DNA from: Hansschlegelia beijingensis
GTDB taxonomy: Bacteria > Pseudomonadota > Alphaproteobacteria > Rhizobiales > Methylopilaceae
Length of the DNA: 64,000 bases
NCBI RefSeq assembly: GCF_014196425.1
Contig: NZ_JACIDR010000002.1
Coordinates: forward strand, 248,001-312,000
Direction: 5' to 3'
Shown: in pieces, positions 24,333 through 34,693 of the stretch
Numbering within the stretch: the stretch's first letter is position 1
Layout of the letters: each line of letters starts with the position of its first letter
The notes under the pieces: generated by a model
What the model saw: only the letters and a program-made list of their open reading frames with translations
What the model was told of the DNA's origin: nothing
Databases searched by the model: none
Translations under genes and position numbers: made by a program

Positions 24333-25708
24333 AGGCTCAGTCGGCGCTCGCTGCCCTCGCCATACTCGCCGGGCTTGCGGGCCCGGTGGCGGCCGATGAG
24401 CTCCGCCGCGCGTCCGTCGGGAACGAGACGCTGAAGGACGTCGCGGTCATCGCGCCGGCCGCCGAACCCTCGACGATCGTCGCGCTGATCTCCGGCATGG
24501 ACGGCTGGACGCCGGCGCGGGCCGCCGAGGCCGAGGCGATCGCCCGGGAAGGCGGCGCGGTCATCGCGATCGACCTGCCGCGCTATCTCGCCGGGGCCGC
24601 CAGGACCTCTGAGGACTGCATCTTCCTGTCCGGCGACATCGAGGATTACGCCCGCCTCGCCGGCAAGACCTTCGGCATGAAGACCTACCGGCTGCCGGTC
24701 CTGCTCGGCGTCGGCGTGGGCGCGGACATCGCCTATGCGATGCTGGCGCAGGCCCCCGCCAACATGTTCTCAGGCGCGGTCTCGGTCGGCTTCAGCGACC
24801 GCGCGCCGCTGCCGAAGCCGCTCTGCGACGGCCCGAAATCGACCACCCGTGACGGGCCGGATCTCGTCATCGGCCGCGATCCGCCGGACGGCCTGCAGGG
24901 CGAATGGCGCATCCTGACGCCCGCTCCCGCAGCCGACGACCTCAAGAACTTCGTGAAAGACCTGCCGAACGCAGAGGTCGTCGAACAGGAGGCGGGCGCA
25001 GACATGGCCGCCGAGGCGCGCGACGCCGCCTTCGACATCGGCGGCGGCGAGCCCGACGCCGTGAACGCGCTGCCGCTTGTGCTCTATCCGCCGAACCGCC
25101 CGGACCCCAAGGGCCTTGCGGTCATCTACGCCGGCGACGGCGGCTGGCGCGATCTCGACAAGAGCGTGGCCGGCTATTTCCAGCAGGAGGGCTACGGCGT
25201 CGTCGGCGTCGACACGCTGCGCTACTTCTGGAACGAGAAGACGCCCCGTGAACTCGGCGACGACCTCGAGGCGATCGTGGGCCGCTACGGCCCGGAGTGG
25301 AAGGCGAAGCGCATCCTGCTCGCGGGCTATTCCTTCGGCGCCGACGTCATCCCCTTCGCCTGGCAGCGCATCTCCCGCCAGGTGCGCGATCAGGTCGGCC
25401 TGATCGCCCTGCTCGGCCTCTCCAAGACCGCCGACTTCGAGGTCAGCGTCGCGGGCTGGCTCGGAGTCGGCTCCGGCCAGCATGACGTGCTCAAGCCCGC
25501 CGCCGGCCTGCCGATGGACCGCGTGTTGTGCGTCTACGGCAAGGAGGAGCTCGAGGAGAAGGACAACGACGTCGCCTGCGCGACCGACGTGTTCCCGGCC
25601 TCGGCCCGCCTGGAGCTGCCCGGCGGGCACCATTTCGACGAGGACTACGCCGCCCTCGCCCGGCGGATCGACGACGCTTTCACCCGGGGCCCTTCGGCCG
25701 GCCGCTGA
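24329..25708 (+). CDS. acvB: AcvB/VirJ-family periplasmic lysyl-phosphatidylglycerol hydrolase
   Basis: 459 residues starting at GTG 24329, which overlaps the mprF stop. A signal peptide (LAALAILAGLAGPVAA) leads into a two-part alpha/beta-hydrolase-like protein: an N-terminal non-catalytic-looking repeat (VALISGMDGW) and a C-terminal VirJ domain with YAGDGGWRD, a GYSFGAD nucleophile elbow and a histidine in ELPGGHHFDED. In Agrobacterium AcvB has been described as hydrolysing lysyl-phosphatidylglycerol in the periplasm. Encoding synthesis (mprF) and hydrolysis (acvB) as one transcript would allow tight control of this lipid. Confidence 0.87.
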   Translation: MKAQSALAALAILAGLAGPVAADELRRASVGNETLKDVAVIAPAAEPSTIVALISGMDGWTPARAAEAEAIAREGGAVIAIDLPRYLAGAARTSEDCIFLSGDIEDYARLAGKTFGMKTYRLPVLLGVGVGADIAYAMLAQAPANMFSGAVSVGFSDRAPLPKPLCDGPKSTTRDGPDLVIGRDPPDGLQGEWRILTPAPAADDLKNFVKDLPNAEVVEQEAGADMAAEARDAAFDIGGGEPDAVNALPLVLYPPNRPDPKGLAVIYAGDGGWRDLDKSVAGYFQQEGYGVVGVDTLRYFWNEKTPRELGDDLEAIVGRYGPEWKAKRILLAGYSFGADVIPFAWQRISRQVRDQVGLIALLGLSKTADFEVSVAGWLGVGSGQHDVLKPAAGLPMDRVLCVYGKEELEEKDNDVACATDVFPASARLELPGGHHFDEDYAALARRIDDAFTRGPSAGR

Positions 25709-25793
25709 GCGGAGGCCGGCCCGCTATCGCGCTGCGCCGCCCGGGGCTAACCTCCCGCTGACGCCGCTCGGGCGGTGATGCGGATGAACAGCC

Positions 25794-27053
25794 ATGTCGG
25801 CGAACTCCGGACCCGGCGCCCCACGTGAGCTTGCCGCGCGGTGCTGCGTCGTGGGCGGCGGCCCCGCCGGACTGATGCTCGGCCTGCTGCTGGCGCGCGC
25901 GGGCGTCGATGTCGTGGTGCTGGAGAAGCACGCCGACTTCCTGCGCGATTTCCGGGGCGACACGATCCATCCCTCGACGCTCGACGTCATGGCCGATCTC
26001 GGGCTGCTGCGGCGGCTGCTCGAACTGCCGCACCAGGAGGTCGAGACGCTGACGGGCTTCGTGGAGGACGAGGCCTTCGGCATCGCGGACTTCCGCCGGC
26101 TCTCCACCCGCTGCCGGTTCATCGCCCTGATGCCGCAATGGGATTTTCTCGACTTCATCGCCGGCGAGGCCGGGCGGTACCCGGGGTTTCGCCTCATCCG
26201 GCGCGCGGAGGCCACGGGCGTCATCCGGCGCGAGGGCCGCGTGATGGGCGTCGAGGCCCGCACCGAGGAGGGCCCGCTCACGATCACGGCCGATCTGGTG
26301 GTCGGCTGCGACGGCCGACGGTCGGCGATCCGCCAGAGCGCCGGCCTCGAGAGCGGAGCGCTCGGCGCGCCGATGGACGTCATGTGGTTCCGGCTGTCGC
26401 GGAAGCCCGCCGACGGCGACGCCACCGCGGGCCGGTTCAGCGCCGGCGCGGTGTTCGTGACGATCAATCGCGGCGACTACTGGCAGTGCGCCTATCTGAT
26501 CCCGAAAGGCGGCGCGGACGCGGTGCGGGAGCGCGGCCTGGAGGCGTTCCGCCAGGCCGTCGCCCGGCTCGCGCCGTTCGCGGCCGAACGCGCCGCGGAG
26601 CTCGTGTCGTGGGATCAGGTCAGCCTGCTGACCGTCGCCGTCGACCGGCTGAAGCGTTGGGACCGGCCCGGCGTGCTGTGCATCGGAGACGCCGCCCACG
26701 CGATGTCGCCGATCGGCGGCGTCGGCATCAACCTCGCGATCCAGGACGCCGTGGCGACCGCCAATCTGCTCGCCGCGCCGTTGCGGGAGGGCCGGCTCCG
26801 GCCAGAGGACGTCCGCCGGGTGCAGGCCCGGCGGGAATGGCCGACGCGGGTGACGCAGGCGCTGCAGGTCCAGGTCCAGAACCGGATCATCACGCGGGCG
26901 CTCGCCGGCGGAGAGCGGCTCCGGCCGCCGCTCGCCCTGCGGCTCATGCGGCGTTTTCCGGCGCTGACGCGGATCCCCGCCCGCATCGTCGGAGTGGGCG
27001 TGCGGCCCGAACGCGTGACGGCTCCGCCCGTGGCCGCGCAGACGCCGCCTTAG
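25794..27053 (+). CDS. FAD-dependent aromatic hydroxylase-like monooxygenase
   Basis: 419 residues of the p-hydroxybenzoate hydroxylase/UbiH fold. The FAD-binding GxGxxG motif is near the N-terminus (CCVVGGGPAGLMLGLLLARAG), the DG motif is in LVVGCDGRRSAIR and the GD motif is in GVLCIGDAAHAMSPIGGVGINLAIQDA-type sequence around residue 300. Such enzymes hydroxylate aromatic rings using NAD(P)H and O2. A ubiquinone hydroxylase role is possible, but the sequence and context do not fix a substrate. The stop codon overlaps that of the convergent bolA gene (27050-27053). Confidence 0.75.
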   Translation: MSANSGPGAPRELAARCCVVGGGPAGLMLGLLLARAGVDVVVLEKHADFLRDFRGDTIHPSTLDVMADLGLLRRLLELPHQEVETLTGFVEDEAFGIADFRRLSTRCRFIALMPQWDFLDFIAGEAGRYPGFRLIRRAEATGVIRREGRVMGVEARTEEGPLTITADLVVGCDGRRSAIRQSAGLESGALGAPMDVMWFRLSRKPADGDATAGRFSAGAVFVTINRGDYWQCAYLIPKGGADAVRERGLEAFRQAVARLAPFAAERAAELVSWDQVSLLTVAVDRLKRWDRPGVLCIGDAAHAMSPIGGVGINLAIQDAVATANLLAAPLREGRLRPEDVRRVQARREWPTRVTQALQVQVQNRIITRALAGGERLRPPLALRLMRRFPALTRIPARIVGVGVRPERVTAPPVAAQTPP

Positions 27054-27328
27054 GGGCGGCCGGGCTCGTCCGGCGAGCGCGCGTCGATCGCCAGCGCGTG
27101 AACCTGCCCGGCGAGTTCGCCCGCCAGCAGCGCGTTGACCCGCCGGTGCCGGTTGATCCGGCTCACGCCCGAAAACGCGTCCGAGACGACCCGCACGCGA
27201 AAATGTGTCTCGCCGCCCGGCCGCGATCCGGCGTGTCCGGCGTGCAGGTGGCTCTCGTCGACGACCTCCAGCCGCTGCGGGCTCAGCGCTTCTCTCAAGG
27301 TGCTCTCGATGCGGTCGCGCACGCTCAT
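27050..27328 (-). CDS. bolA: BolA-family protein
   Basis: 92 residues with the class II KH-like BolA fold: start SVRDRIESTLREAL, then LEVVDESHLHAGHAGS and THFRVRVVSDAFSGVSRINRHRRV. The HAGH segment holds the conserved histidine used with monothiol glutaredoxins to bind a shared [2Fe-2S] cluster. It lies convergent to the FAD monooxygenase and divergent from the J-domain protein gene, an arrangement common near cobST in Hyphomicrobiales. Likely roles are iron-sulfur or iron regulation and envelope stress. Confidence 0.88.
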   Translation of the reverse strand: MSVRDRIESTLREALSPQRLEVVDESHLHAGHAGSRPGGETHFRVRVVSDAFSGVSRINRHRRVNALLAGELAGQVHALAIDARSPDEPGRP

Positions 27329-27443
27329 GCTAAGTCTCCGTCTTCGCCGCTGAATCGCTCAAGGGCCGGGCTCGTCAAGGCGCCCGCGCGAAGAACGGCG
27401 TTGCGCCGCCGCATCCTTGTTCGGGTCAGCCGGCGCGACCATA

Positions 27444-28082
27444 ATGGACCACGTGATGAAGCTCGACAGCCCCTGGTTCGATCGGATCCGCGTCTCCCGC
27501 TCCCGCCCCGAGGAGCGCCCGGAGCCGAAGGTCGCGCGTTGCCAGCATCCCGGCTGCCGCGAGCCCGGAACCTACCGGGCGCCGAAGGGCCGTGACCGCG
27601 AGAACGACTACTGGCGCTTCTGCCTGGAACATGTGCGCGCCTACAACTCTTCCTACAACTTCTTCGCCGGCATGTCGGACGAGGATTTGCGGGCCTATGA
27701 GAAGGACGCGCATGTCGGCCACCGTCCCACCTGGCAGATGGGACGCAACGGCCCCGCCAGCGCGGACGCCCGCAAGCAGAAGGGCCGCCAGCGCCAGCGC
27801 GGCTGGGCCAGCGACTTCGTGTTCGAGGACGGCTTCAACGTCTTCGGCGAACAGGCCTCCGGCCGGACCGAGCCGGAGCGGGAGCTCAAGAGGTTGGAGC
27901 GGAAGTCGCTCGAGTCACTGAATCTCGGCGCAAGCGCCACTCCCGAGGAGATCAAGGCGCGCTACAAGGAACTGGTGAAGCGGCTGCATCCGGACGCGAA
28001 TGGCGGCGACCGCAGCACCGAGGACAAATTGCGCGAGATCATCCAAGCCTATAATCATCTCCGATCCGCCGGCTTCTGCTGA
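27444..28082 (+). CDS. J-domain protein with an N-terminal Cys/His cluster
   Basis: 212 residues. Unlike classical DnaJ, the J domain is at the C-terminus (about residues 150-212, LNLGASATPEEIKARYKELV, with the HPD tripeptide in KRLHPDANGG), so it can stimulate an Hsp70 ATPase. The N-terminal half has a possible metal site, C-x-H-x2-C (CQHPGC) with a later C-x2-H (FCLEHV). ATG 27444 is chosen; MKLDSP at 27456 is an alternative. It is encoded directly upstream of cobS, and this linkage is frequent in the order, but a role in cobaltochelatase assembly is only a guess. Confidence 0.82.
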   Translation: MDHVMKLDSPWFDRIRVSRSRPEERPEPKVARCQHPGCREPGTYRAPKGRDRENDYWRFCLEHVRAYNSSYNFFAGMSDEDLRAYEKDAHVGHRPTWQMGRNGPASADARKQKGRQRQRGWASDFVFEDGFNVFGEQASGRTEPERELKRLERKSLESLNLGASATPEEIKARYKELVKRLHPDANGGDRSTEDKLREIIQAYNHLRSAGFC

Positions 28083-28154
28083 TCCGAACTTTGAGCGCGC
28101 GTCCCGCGCGCCGCCGGGCCTGCCGCGCGGGCTCTCGCCCGGCCAGGAGGCCCC

Positions 28155-29153
28155 ATGACCGTTCTCATCGACGCTCCGTCCGCCGACTCGCTCCTGCCCG
28201 ACATGAAGGTGTCGGCGCGCCAGGTTTTCGGCATCGACAGCGATCTGGAGATCCCGGCCTTCGCCGAGGCGCGCGGCGCGGTGCCGGACCTCGACCCCGA
28301 CTACCTGTTCGACCATGACACCACGCTGGCGATCCTGGCGGGCTTCGCCCGCAACCGGCGCGTCATGGTCACCGGCTACCACGGCACCGGCAAGTCGACC
28401 CATATCGAGCAGGTCGCGGCGCGGCTGAACTGGCCGTGCGTCCGCGTCAACCTCGACAGCCATGTCAGCCGCATCGACCTGATCGGCAAGGACGCGATCG
28501 TCCTGAAGGACGGCAAGCAGGTCACGGAGTTCCGCGACGGCATCCTGCCGTGGGCGCTGCAGAACAACGTCGCGCTGGTGTTCGACGAGTATGACGCCGG
28601 CCGGCCCGACGTGATGTTCGTCATCCAGCGCGTCCTCGAGCAGTCCGGCAAGCTGACGCTGCTGGACCAGCGGCGCGTGCTGCGGCCGCACCCGGCGTTC
28701 CGGCTGTTCGCGACCGCAAACACGGTCGGGCTCGGCGACACGTCCGGCCTCTATCACGGCACCCAGCAGATCAATCAGGGCCAGATGGACCGCTGGTCGA
28801 TCGTGACCACGCTGAACTACCTGGCGCACGACAAGGAGGTCGACATCGTGCTGGCCAAGGCCCCGCAGTATCGCGGCGCGCCGAACGGCCGCGACACGGT
28901 GTCGAAGATGGTCAGGCTCGCGGATCTCACGCGCCAGGCCTTCATCAACGGCGACCTGTCCACCGTGATGAGCCCCCGCACCGTCATCACCTGGGCCGAG
29001 AACGCCGACATCTTCGGCGATCTGGGCTTCGCGTTCCGGCTCACCTTCCTCAACAAGTGCGACGAGCTCGAGCGGTCCCTGGTCGCCGAGTTCTACCAGC
29101 GGTGCTTCGGCAAGGAGCTGCCGGAGAGCGCCGTCAACGTCGTGATGAGCTGA
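28155..29153 (+). CDS. cobS: aerobic cobaltochelatase subunit CobS (AAA+ ATPase)
   Basis: 332 residues. An N-terminal segment typical of CobS ([20 protein letters not shown]) precedes an AAA+ core with Walker [10 protein letters not shown], a Walker B-like LVFDEYDAG and a sensor region in [19 protein letters not shown]. CobS forms a ring with CobT and drives ATP-dependent insertion of cobalt by CobN into hydrogenobyrinate a,c-diamide in the aerobic vitamin B12 pathway. A strong AGGAGG-type ribosome-binding site lies just upstream. cobN is not in the window. Confidence 0.95.
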   Translation: MTVLIDAPSADSLLPDMKVSARQVFGIDSDLEIPAFAEARGAVPDLDPDYLFDHDTTLAILAGFARNRRVMVTGYHGTGKSTHIEQVAARLNWPCVRVNLDSHVSRIDLIGKDAIVLKDGKQVTEFRDGILPWALQNNVALVFDEYDAGRPDVMFVIQRVLEQSGKLTLLDQRRVLRPHPAFRLFATANTVGLGDTSGLYHGTQQINQGQMDRWSIVTTLNYLAHDKEVDIVLAKAPQYRGAPNGRDTVSKMVRLADLTRQAFINGDLSTVMSPRTVITWAENADIFGDLGFAFRLTFLNKCDELERSLVAEFYQRCFGKELPESAVNVVMS

Positions 29154-29163
29154 CCGCCCGACC

Positions 29164-31041
29164 GTGATCTCCAACCGCAAGCCCGGCGAAAAGCTCGCCC
29201 CGCCGTCCGAGCCGCTGAAGCGGGCGGTCGCGGGCTGCCTCCGCGCCATCGCGGGGGATGCGGAGGTCGAAGTCACCTTCGCGCCCGAGCGCCCGGCGCT
29301 CTCGGGCGAGAAGGCGCGCCTGCCGGAGCCGCCGCGCCGGATGAGCCCCCAGGACGTCGCGGTGCTGCGCGGCCATGCGGACTCCATGGCGCTGCGGCTC
29401 GCCTGCCATGACCAGGGCACGCACGCCCGGCTGGCCCCGCAGGGCTCGGAGGCGCGCGCCGTGTTCGACGCGGTGGAGCAGGCCCGCGTCGAGGCGATCG
29501 GCGCCCGGCGGATGGCCGGCTCCGCGGTGAACCTCGCGGCGATGCTGGAGGACCGTTACCACCGCGGCGCCTATGCGGACATCACCGACCGCGCCGACGC
29601 TCCCCTCGAGGACGCGGTGGCGCTGCTGGTGCGCGAGCGCCTCACCGGCAGGAAGCCCCCGGAGTCCGCCCGCAAGCTGGTCGAGCTGTGGCGGCCATGG
29701 ATCGAGGAGAAGGCCGGGGCGGACCTGTCGCGGCTGGATCACGTGCTGGAGGACCAGAACGCCTACGCCCGCACGATCCGCGATCTGCTGAGCTCGCTCG
29801 ACATGGGCGAGGAGCTGGCGTCCGACCGCCAGCAGAACGAGGAGGAAGGCGAAGCCGACGGCGAGCAGCCGCCCCCGCAGCAGGGCGAGACCGCCGACGC
29901 GCCGCAGGATCACAGCCAGGGCGCGGACGAGGCCGAGGCCGAATCATCGGCTGAAGCCGACGACGACGCCGAGCAGATCGAGGCCGCGGACGCGCCGCCG
30001 ACCGACGCGCCGGACGACGACGAGCTCGGCGAGGCCGAGGAGGCGACCGAGCCGTGGCGGCCGAAGGACGACCGTCGCAACGAGCGCGACAAGCCGGACT
30101 ACGTCGCCTTCACCACCAAGTTCGACGAGGAGGCGCTCGCCGAGGATCTCTGCGATCCCGAGGAGCTCGCCCGCCTGCGCACCTATCTGGACAAGCAGCT
30201 TTCCGCGCTCCAGGGCGTGGTCGGCCGGCTCGCCAACCGGCTGCAGCGCCGGCTGCTGGCGCAGCAGAGCCGCGCCTGGGACTTCGACCTCGAAGAGGGC
30301 ATGCTGGATCCCGCACGGCTGTCGAGGGTCGTGATCGACCCGATGAGCGCGCTGTCGTTCATGCACGAGCGGGACACCGAGTTCCGCGACACCGTGGTCA
30401 CGCTGCTGCTCGACAACTCCGGCTCGATGCGGGGCCGGCCGATCACGGTCGCGGCGACCTGCGCGGACATCCTCGCCCGCACGCTGGAGCGCTGCGGCGT
30501 GAAGGTCGAGATCCTCGGCTTCACGACCCGCGCCTGGAAGGGCGGCCAGTCGCGCGAGCAGTGGCTCGCCGCCGGCAAGCCGATGGGCCCCGGCCGGCTG
30601 AACGACCTGCGGCACATCATCTACAAGGCGGCCGACGCGCCGTGGCGGCGCACGCGCAAGAATCTCGGCCTGATGATGCGCGAGGGTCTTCTGAAGGAGA
30701 ACATCGACGGCGAGGCGCTCGTCTGGGCGCATGAGCGGCTGCTCCGCCGTCCCGAGCAGCGCCGCATCCTGATGGTGATCTCCGACGGCGCGCCGGTCGA
30801 CGACTCCACGCTCTCGGTCAATCCGGGCAACTATCTCGAGCGCCACCTGCGCAAGGTCATCCACGAGATCGAGACCCGCTCGACCGTGGAGCTGATCGCG
30901 ATCGGCATCGGCCATGACGTGACCCGCTACTACCGTCGCGCGGTCACGATCGTGGACGCCGAGGAGCTTGGCGGCGCGATGACCGAGAAGCTGGCCGAAC
31001 TGTTCGAGGAGACCAGCGGACACCGCGGCGGCCGCGCGTGA
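29164..31041 (+). CDS. cobT: aerobic cobaltochelatase subunit CobT
   Basis: 625 residues from a GTG start 10 bp after cobS. The N-terminal half is helical; a strongly acidic, Glu/Asp/Gln-rich linker follows (about residues 220-300); and the C-terminal part is a von Willebrand A domain with the MIDAS motif DNSGSMRG and the later DGAPVDDST. CobT pairs with CobS in the chelatase motor. The order cobS-cobT and the acidic linker are standard. The stop overlaps the GTG start of the next gene by 4 bp. Confidence 0.95.
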   Translation: MISNRKPGEKLAPPSEPLKRAVAGCLRAIAGDAEVEVTFAPERPALSGEKARLPEPPRRMSPQDVAVLRGHADSMALRLACHDQGTHARLAPQGSEARAVFDAVEQARVEAIGARRMAGSAVNLAAMLEDRYHRGAYADITDRADAPLEDAVALLVRERLTGRKPPESARKLVELWRPWIEEKAGADLSRLDHVLEDQNAYARTIRDLLSSLDMGEELASDRQQNEEEGEADGEQPPPQQGETADAPQDHSQGADEAEAESSAEADDDAEQIEAADAPPTDAPDDDELGEAEEATEPWRPKDDRRNERDKPDYVAFTTKFDEEALAEDLCDPEELARLRTYLDKQLSALQGVVGRLANRLQRRLLAQQSRAWDFDLEEGMLDPARLSRVVIDPMSALSFMHERDTEFRDTVVTLLLDNSGSMRGRPITVAATCADILARTLERCGVKVEILGFTTRAWKGGQSREQWLAAGKPMGPGRLNDLRHIIYKAADAPWRRTRKNLGLMMREGLLKENIDGEALVWAHERLLRRPEQRRILMVISDGAPVDDSTLSVNPGNYLERHLRKVIHEIETRSTVELIAIGIGHDVTRYYRRAVTIVDAEELGGAMTEKLAELFEETSGHRGGRA

Positions 31042-32030
31042 AAACCGCCTGGGCGGCGGTCGCCCTGCTCACCTTCATCGGAGCCGCCGCCGCCGAGCCC
31101 GCCCAGTCGCCGGTCGAGAGCCCGAAGGCGATCGAGGTCACGGCGTCTCCGATCCTTCATTTCGACAGCCGCACTCCGGTCGGCGCCGCCTATGGCCAGC
31201 TGGTCTTCCTCGGAGGCCTCGATCTCAGATCCCCGGAGCGGCGGTTCGGCGGCCTCTCCGGGTTGAGGCTTTCGGCGGATGGCCGGCGACTGACCGCGGT
31301 GAGCGATCGCGGGTCCTGGTTCACCGGAACGCTGCGCTACGACGGATCACGGCCGACCGGTCTGGACGACGTCGTGGTCGCGGACACGCCCGGGCGCGAC
31401 GGTCGCCCGCTCCGTGGCCGCAGGGGCTTCGACACCGAGGGCCTCGAGATCCAGGGCCGCGTCGCCTGGCTCTCCTCCGAGCGCGTCAACTGGCTGACCC
31501 GCTACCGCCTCGACGAGGCCGGCCTGCCTGCCGGACGCGGCGAACCGGTCGCGTTGCCGAAGCTCGCGACGCGGGCGCCGCGCAACGAGGGCTACGAGGC
31601 CATCGCCTCCTTCGGTCCCGGCGTTCTGCTCCTCGTGGCGGAACGGTTCCTGGACCCGGACGGCAACAACCGGGCCTTCGCGGCAGGCGCGAAATCATTC
31701 GCCTTCAGCGTCCGCCGCACCGAGGATTTCTCGCCGACCGACCTCGCGCGGCTGCCGGACGGCGACTTCGTACTGCTCGAACGGCGCTACCGGCGGCCGC
31801 TGTCGCTCAGCGTGCGCGTGCGGCGCCTGCCGGCGGCCGAGATTCGCGCCGGCGGGCTGGTCGACGGCCCGGTGCTGATGGAGGCGACGCTGTCCCAGGC
31901 GATCGACAATTTCGAGGCGATCTCGGCGCACCGAGGGCCGGACGGCCGCACCGTCCTGACCCTCCTGGCCGACGACAACTTCTTCGTCTTCGAGCGGACC
32001 CTGCTGATGCAGTTCGCCCTGCCCGACTGA
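31038..32030 (+). CDS. exported esterase-like (phytase-type propeller) protein
   Basis: 330 residues, start GTG overlapping cobT. A signal peptide ([16 protein letters not shown]) leads into a protein matching the 'esterase-like activity of phytase' family: [42 protein letters not shown] and the closing [10 protein letters not shown]. These are beta-propeller-like exported proteins with poorly known substrates. It is translationally coupled to cobT but a direct role in cobalamin synthesis is not evident. The stop lies 2 bp from the convergent DUF3617 gene. Confidence 0.72.
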   Translation: MKTAWAAVALLTFIGAAAAEPAQSPVESPKAIEVTASPILHFDSRTPVGAAYGQLVFLGGLDLRSPERRFGGLSGLRLSADGRRLTAVSDRGSWFTGTLRYDGSRPTGLDDVVVADTPGRDGRPLRGRRGFDTEGLEIQGRVAWLSSERVNWLTRYRLDEAGLPAGRGEPVALPKLATRAPRNEGYEAIASFGPGVLLLVAERFLDPDGNNRAFAAGAKSFAFSVRRTEDFSPTDLARLPDGDFVLLERRYRRPLSLSVRVRRLPAAEIRAGGLVDGPVLMEATLSQAIDNFEAISAHRGPDGRTVLTLLADDNFFVFERTLLMQFALPD

Positions 32031-32032
32031 GC

Positions 32033-32581
32033 CTACTGGATCTGCGGCGCCGGCATGTCGCGCACGTTCATGGTGCGGCCGCTCCCGAGATCGATGTCGC
32101 CCGGCTTCATGCCCGCCTGGCATTCGCCGACATGCGTCGCCTCGATCGTCGTCTGCTGCGTGCTCGGCCCCTGCGGCGAGACCCTGTCGAGCGCCCCGGG
32201 CGCGTCGCGCTGGCCGGTCATCTCCACCGAGGTCTTCATCGTATAGGCGCTGTTGAAGTCGCCGGTGATCACCGAGTGGGTCACGGCGTGCATCTGACCG
32301 AGGCTGCACTGGCTGTCGAGGATGATCGAATCGCCATCGGTGCGCTGCTCCTGCTTGGAGCACATGCTGGCCGCCATGCCGCCGAAACGGTCGTTCAGCA
32401 TCTTGTCGGTCTCAGCGTCCAGGCACATCCGGATGATCTGCGGCGGCATCGCGGCGGTGTCGACCTGGATCTTCATCTCCCACTGGCCGGGCTTGCGCGG
32501 CGGCAGGTTGAAGCCGGCGGCCGCCACAGGCGCCGCGACGGCCATCAGCGGGAGGAGGATCATGAAACGGCGCATGGGCAT
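32033..32581 (-). CDS. DUF3617-type exported protein
   Basis: 182 residues with a signal peptide (MILLPLMAVAAPVAAAG). The pattern that follows, RKPGQWEMKIQVD, MPPQIIRMCLDAETD and several cysteines (MCSKQE, DSQCSLG, GECQAGMKPGDI), is that of DUF3617 proteins, which typically start with a PGxWE motif and close with C-x-x-GMKPGD. The function is unknown; these are small periplasmic proteins. It faces the esterase-like gene tail to tail. Confidence 0.75.
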   Translation of the reverse strand: MPMRRFMILLPLMAVAAPVAAAGFNLPPRKPGQWEMKIQVDTAAMPPQIIRMCLDAETDKMLNDRFGGMAASMCSKQEQRTDGDSIILDSQCSLGQMHAVTHSVITGDFNSAYTMKTSVEMTGQRDAPGALDRVSPQGPSTQQTTIEATHVGECQAGMKPGDIDLGSGRTMNVRDMPAPQIQ

Positions 32582-32656
32582 TCTTCCCTCGATCTTGCTT
32601 TGCGCGATTCCAGACCACGGCGCGAAGGCGCGGGCAAGGCCGCGGGGGCGCGCCGT

Positions 32657-33517
32657 TCACCGCGCGAGCGCCGCCATCCCTTCGCGATAGGTCGGATAGG
32701 CCAGCTGCACCCCCAGCCGCTCGCGCAGCACGCGGTTCGCGACCCGCTTGTTGGAGGAATAGAAGCTCCGCTGCATCGGCGAGAGCTCGGCGGTCTCGAA
32801 GGCGGTCTCCGGCGGCGGAGCGACGCCCATGAGCTCGGCCGCGTAGGCGATCACGTCCTGCGGCGGCGCCGGCTCGTCGTCGGTCACGTTGATCACAGGT
32901 CCGACGAGCGGACGCTCGATCCCCGCCGCGATCGCCGCCGCGATGTCGTCGACGTGGATGCGGTTGAACACCTGACCCTGCTTGACCAGCCGCTTCGCCG
33001 TCCCCGCGCGCAGATGCTCGACCGGGCCCCGGCCGGGTCCATAGATGCCGGCGAGCCGGAAGATCTGGACCTGAACGCGCTTCACGGCCCCGAAGGCGAG
33101 CCAGCTTCCCTCGGCCGTCACGCGGCGCCGGCCGCGGTCGCTGTCGGAGTCCGGCGGCGTCGCCTCGTCCACCCAGCCGCCGCCGGCGTCCGGGTAGACG
33201 CCGATCGTCGACAGATAGCCGACCCATCGCAGCTCGCCCGCCGCCTGCAAGGCTTCGCCGGCCCCGCGCAGCGTCGGATCGCCGGCGGCGTCGGGCGGCG
33301 CCGAGACCAGCACGTGGCTGGCTTCGGCGATGGCCCCCCGGAGGCCATCCCCGACCGGCCCTCCGTCGAAGAGATGTGTGCGCAGCCCTTCCGCGCGGAG
33401 AGCGGCGGCGGTCGCCTCGCTCCGCGTGGTGACGTCGACGGCGTCGAAGCCGCCGCGATGAAGCTCAACGAAACGCCGCGCCGAATAGCCGCAGCCGAAC
33501 ACCACAAGCCGCTTCAA
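32657..33517 (-). CDS. NAD(P)-dependent epimerase/SDR-like protein (YeeZ type)
   Basis: About 286 residues. The Rossmann motif is atypical, [12 protein letters not shown], as in YeeZ-like extended SDR proteins. Later blocks include [26 protein letters not shown] and [12 protein letters not shown]. The start is taken as TTG 33517, which overlaps the queG stop (TTGA) and gives a protein beginning (M)[11 protein letters not shown]; upstream in-frame sequence would only read through queG in another frame. The substrate is unknown. It is co-transcribed with queG. Confidence 0.72.
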   Translation of the reverse strand: MKRLVVFGCGYSARRFVELHRGGFDAVDVTTRSEATAAALRAEGLRTHLFDGGPVGDGLRGAIAEASHVLVSAPPDAAGDPTLRGAGEALQAAGELRWVGYLSTIGVYPDAGGGWVDEATPPDSDSDRGRRRVTAEGSWLAFGAVKRVQVQIFRLAGIYGPGRGPVEHLRAGTAKRLVKQGQVFNRIHVDDIAAAIAAGIERPLVGPVINVTDDEPAPPQDVIAYAAELMGVAPPPETAFETAELSPMQRSFYSSNKRVANRVLRERLGVQLAYPTYREGMAALAR

Positions 33518-34644
33518 GCCGCCTCCCGAGCCATCGCCACGTCCCATTCGCCGCGGACCGAAGCTTCGCGCTCCGCCGTCCGCTCGCTCGCCTCCAGCCC
33601 CGCAAGTCGCGCGGGGTCGAGCCGCCCCAGCCCCCACACCGCCGCCCCGCGAACCAGAGGCGAGCGGTCGCGGAGCAAGCCAGCCAGAACCGGCGCCAGC
33701 TCCGGCGCGCCCGAATTTCCGATCGCGATCGCCACGTTACGGACGAACCGGTCGCGACCGATCCGCTTCACGGGGGACTTCGCGAACAGCTTGCGGAACC
33801 CGGCGTCGTCGAGACCCGCAAGTTCGGCCAACGGGGGCGCGCGCAGCTCGTCCCGCGCGAACAGCCGGGCCTCCCGCGAGGCCTGGGCGAACTTGTTCCA
33901 GGGGCAGGCAGCGAGGCAGTCGTCGCAGCCATAGACCCGGTTGCCGATCGCGGGGCGGAACTCGAGCGGGATCGGACCGGCGTGCTCGATCGTGAGGTAG
34001 GAGATGCAGCGCCTTGCGTCGAGCCGATAGGGCGCGGGGAATGCGTTGGTCGGGCAGGCGTCCAGACAGGCGCGGCAGGAGCCGCAATGATCGGCCTCCG
34101 GCGCGTCCGGCGGCAGCTCGGCGGTGGTGAAGATCGCGCCGAGGAACAGCCAGGAGCCGAACTCGCGCGACACCAGGTTGGTGTGCTTGCCCTGCCAGCC
34201 GAGGCCCGCCGCCTCGGCGAGCGGCTTCTCCATCACCGGCGCGGTGTCGACGAACACCTTGATCTCGGCCCCCGCCGAGGCGAGCGCGCCCGCGACCTGC
34301 TTGAGCCGCCCCTTGATGACCTCGTGGTAGTCGTCGCCCTGGGCGTAGACCGAGATCGCCGCGCGCTCCCGCCGCGTCACTGCGGCCCTTGGATCGTGGT
34401 CAGGCCCGTAGTTCATGCCGAGCATGATCACCGATCGGGCCTCCGGCCACAGCGCGGCCGGGTCGCCGCGCCACTCGGCGCGGGCCGCAAGCCAGCCCAT
34501 GGTGGCGTGATGGCCTTCGGCGAGCGCGCGGGCGAGCCGCGGCGCAGCCTGGGGAATGGCGTCGGGCGTCGTGACCGCGACGACGTCGAAGCCGAGGCTG
34601 CGGGCGCGCTCGGCGAGCCGGGCCTTGAGGCCAGCGGGCGTCAC
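33514..34644 (-). CDS. queG: epoxyqueuosine reductase
   Basis: 376 residues. QueG reduces epoxyqueuosine to queuosine in the wobble base of GUN tRNAs, using cobalamin and two [4Fe-4S] clusters. The cluster motifs are [16 protein letters not shown] and [15 protein letters not shown], with a HEAT-like C-terminus ([27 protein letters not shown]). The B12 cofactor fits the nearby cobS-cobT genes, though the linkage may be coincidental. Length and motifs are typical. Confidence 0.92.
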   Translation of the reverse strand: MTPAGLKARLAERARSLGFDVVAVTTPDAIPQAAPRLARALAEGHHATMGWLAARAEWRGDPAALWPEARSVIMLGMNYGPDHDPRAAVTRRERAAISVYAQGDDYHEVIKGRLKQVAGALASAGAEIKVFVDTAPVMEKPLAEAAGLGWQGKHTNLVSREFGSWLFLGAIFTTAELPPDAPEADHCGSCRACLDACPTNAFPAPYRLDARRCISYLTIEHAGPIPLEFRPAIGNRVYGCDDCLAACPWNKFAQASREARLFARDELRAPPLAELAGLDDAGFRKLFAKSPVKRIGRDRFVRNVAIAIGNSGAPELAPVLAGLLRDRSPLVRGAAVWGLGRLDPARLAGLEASERTAEREASVRGEWDVAMAREAA

Positions 34645-34693
34645 CGCGCCTCTCCGGGCGTCGCCGCCCTCGCGGAGCCCGCGAGGTCTTCGA

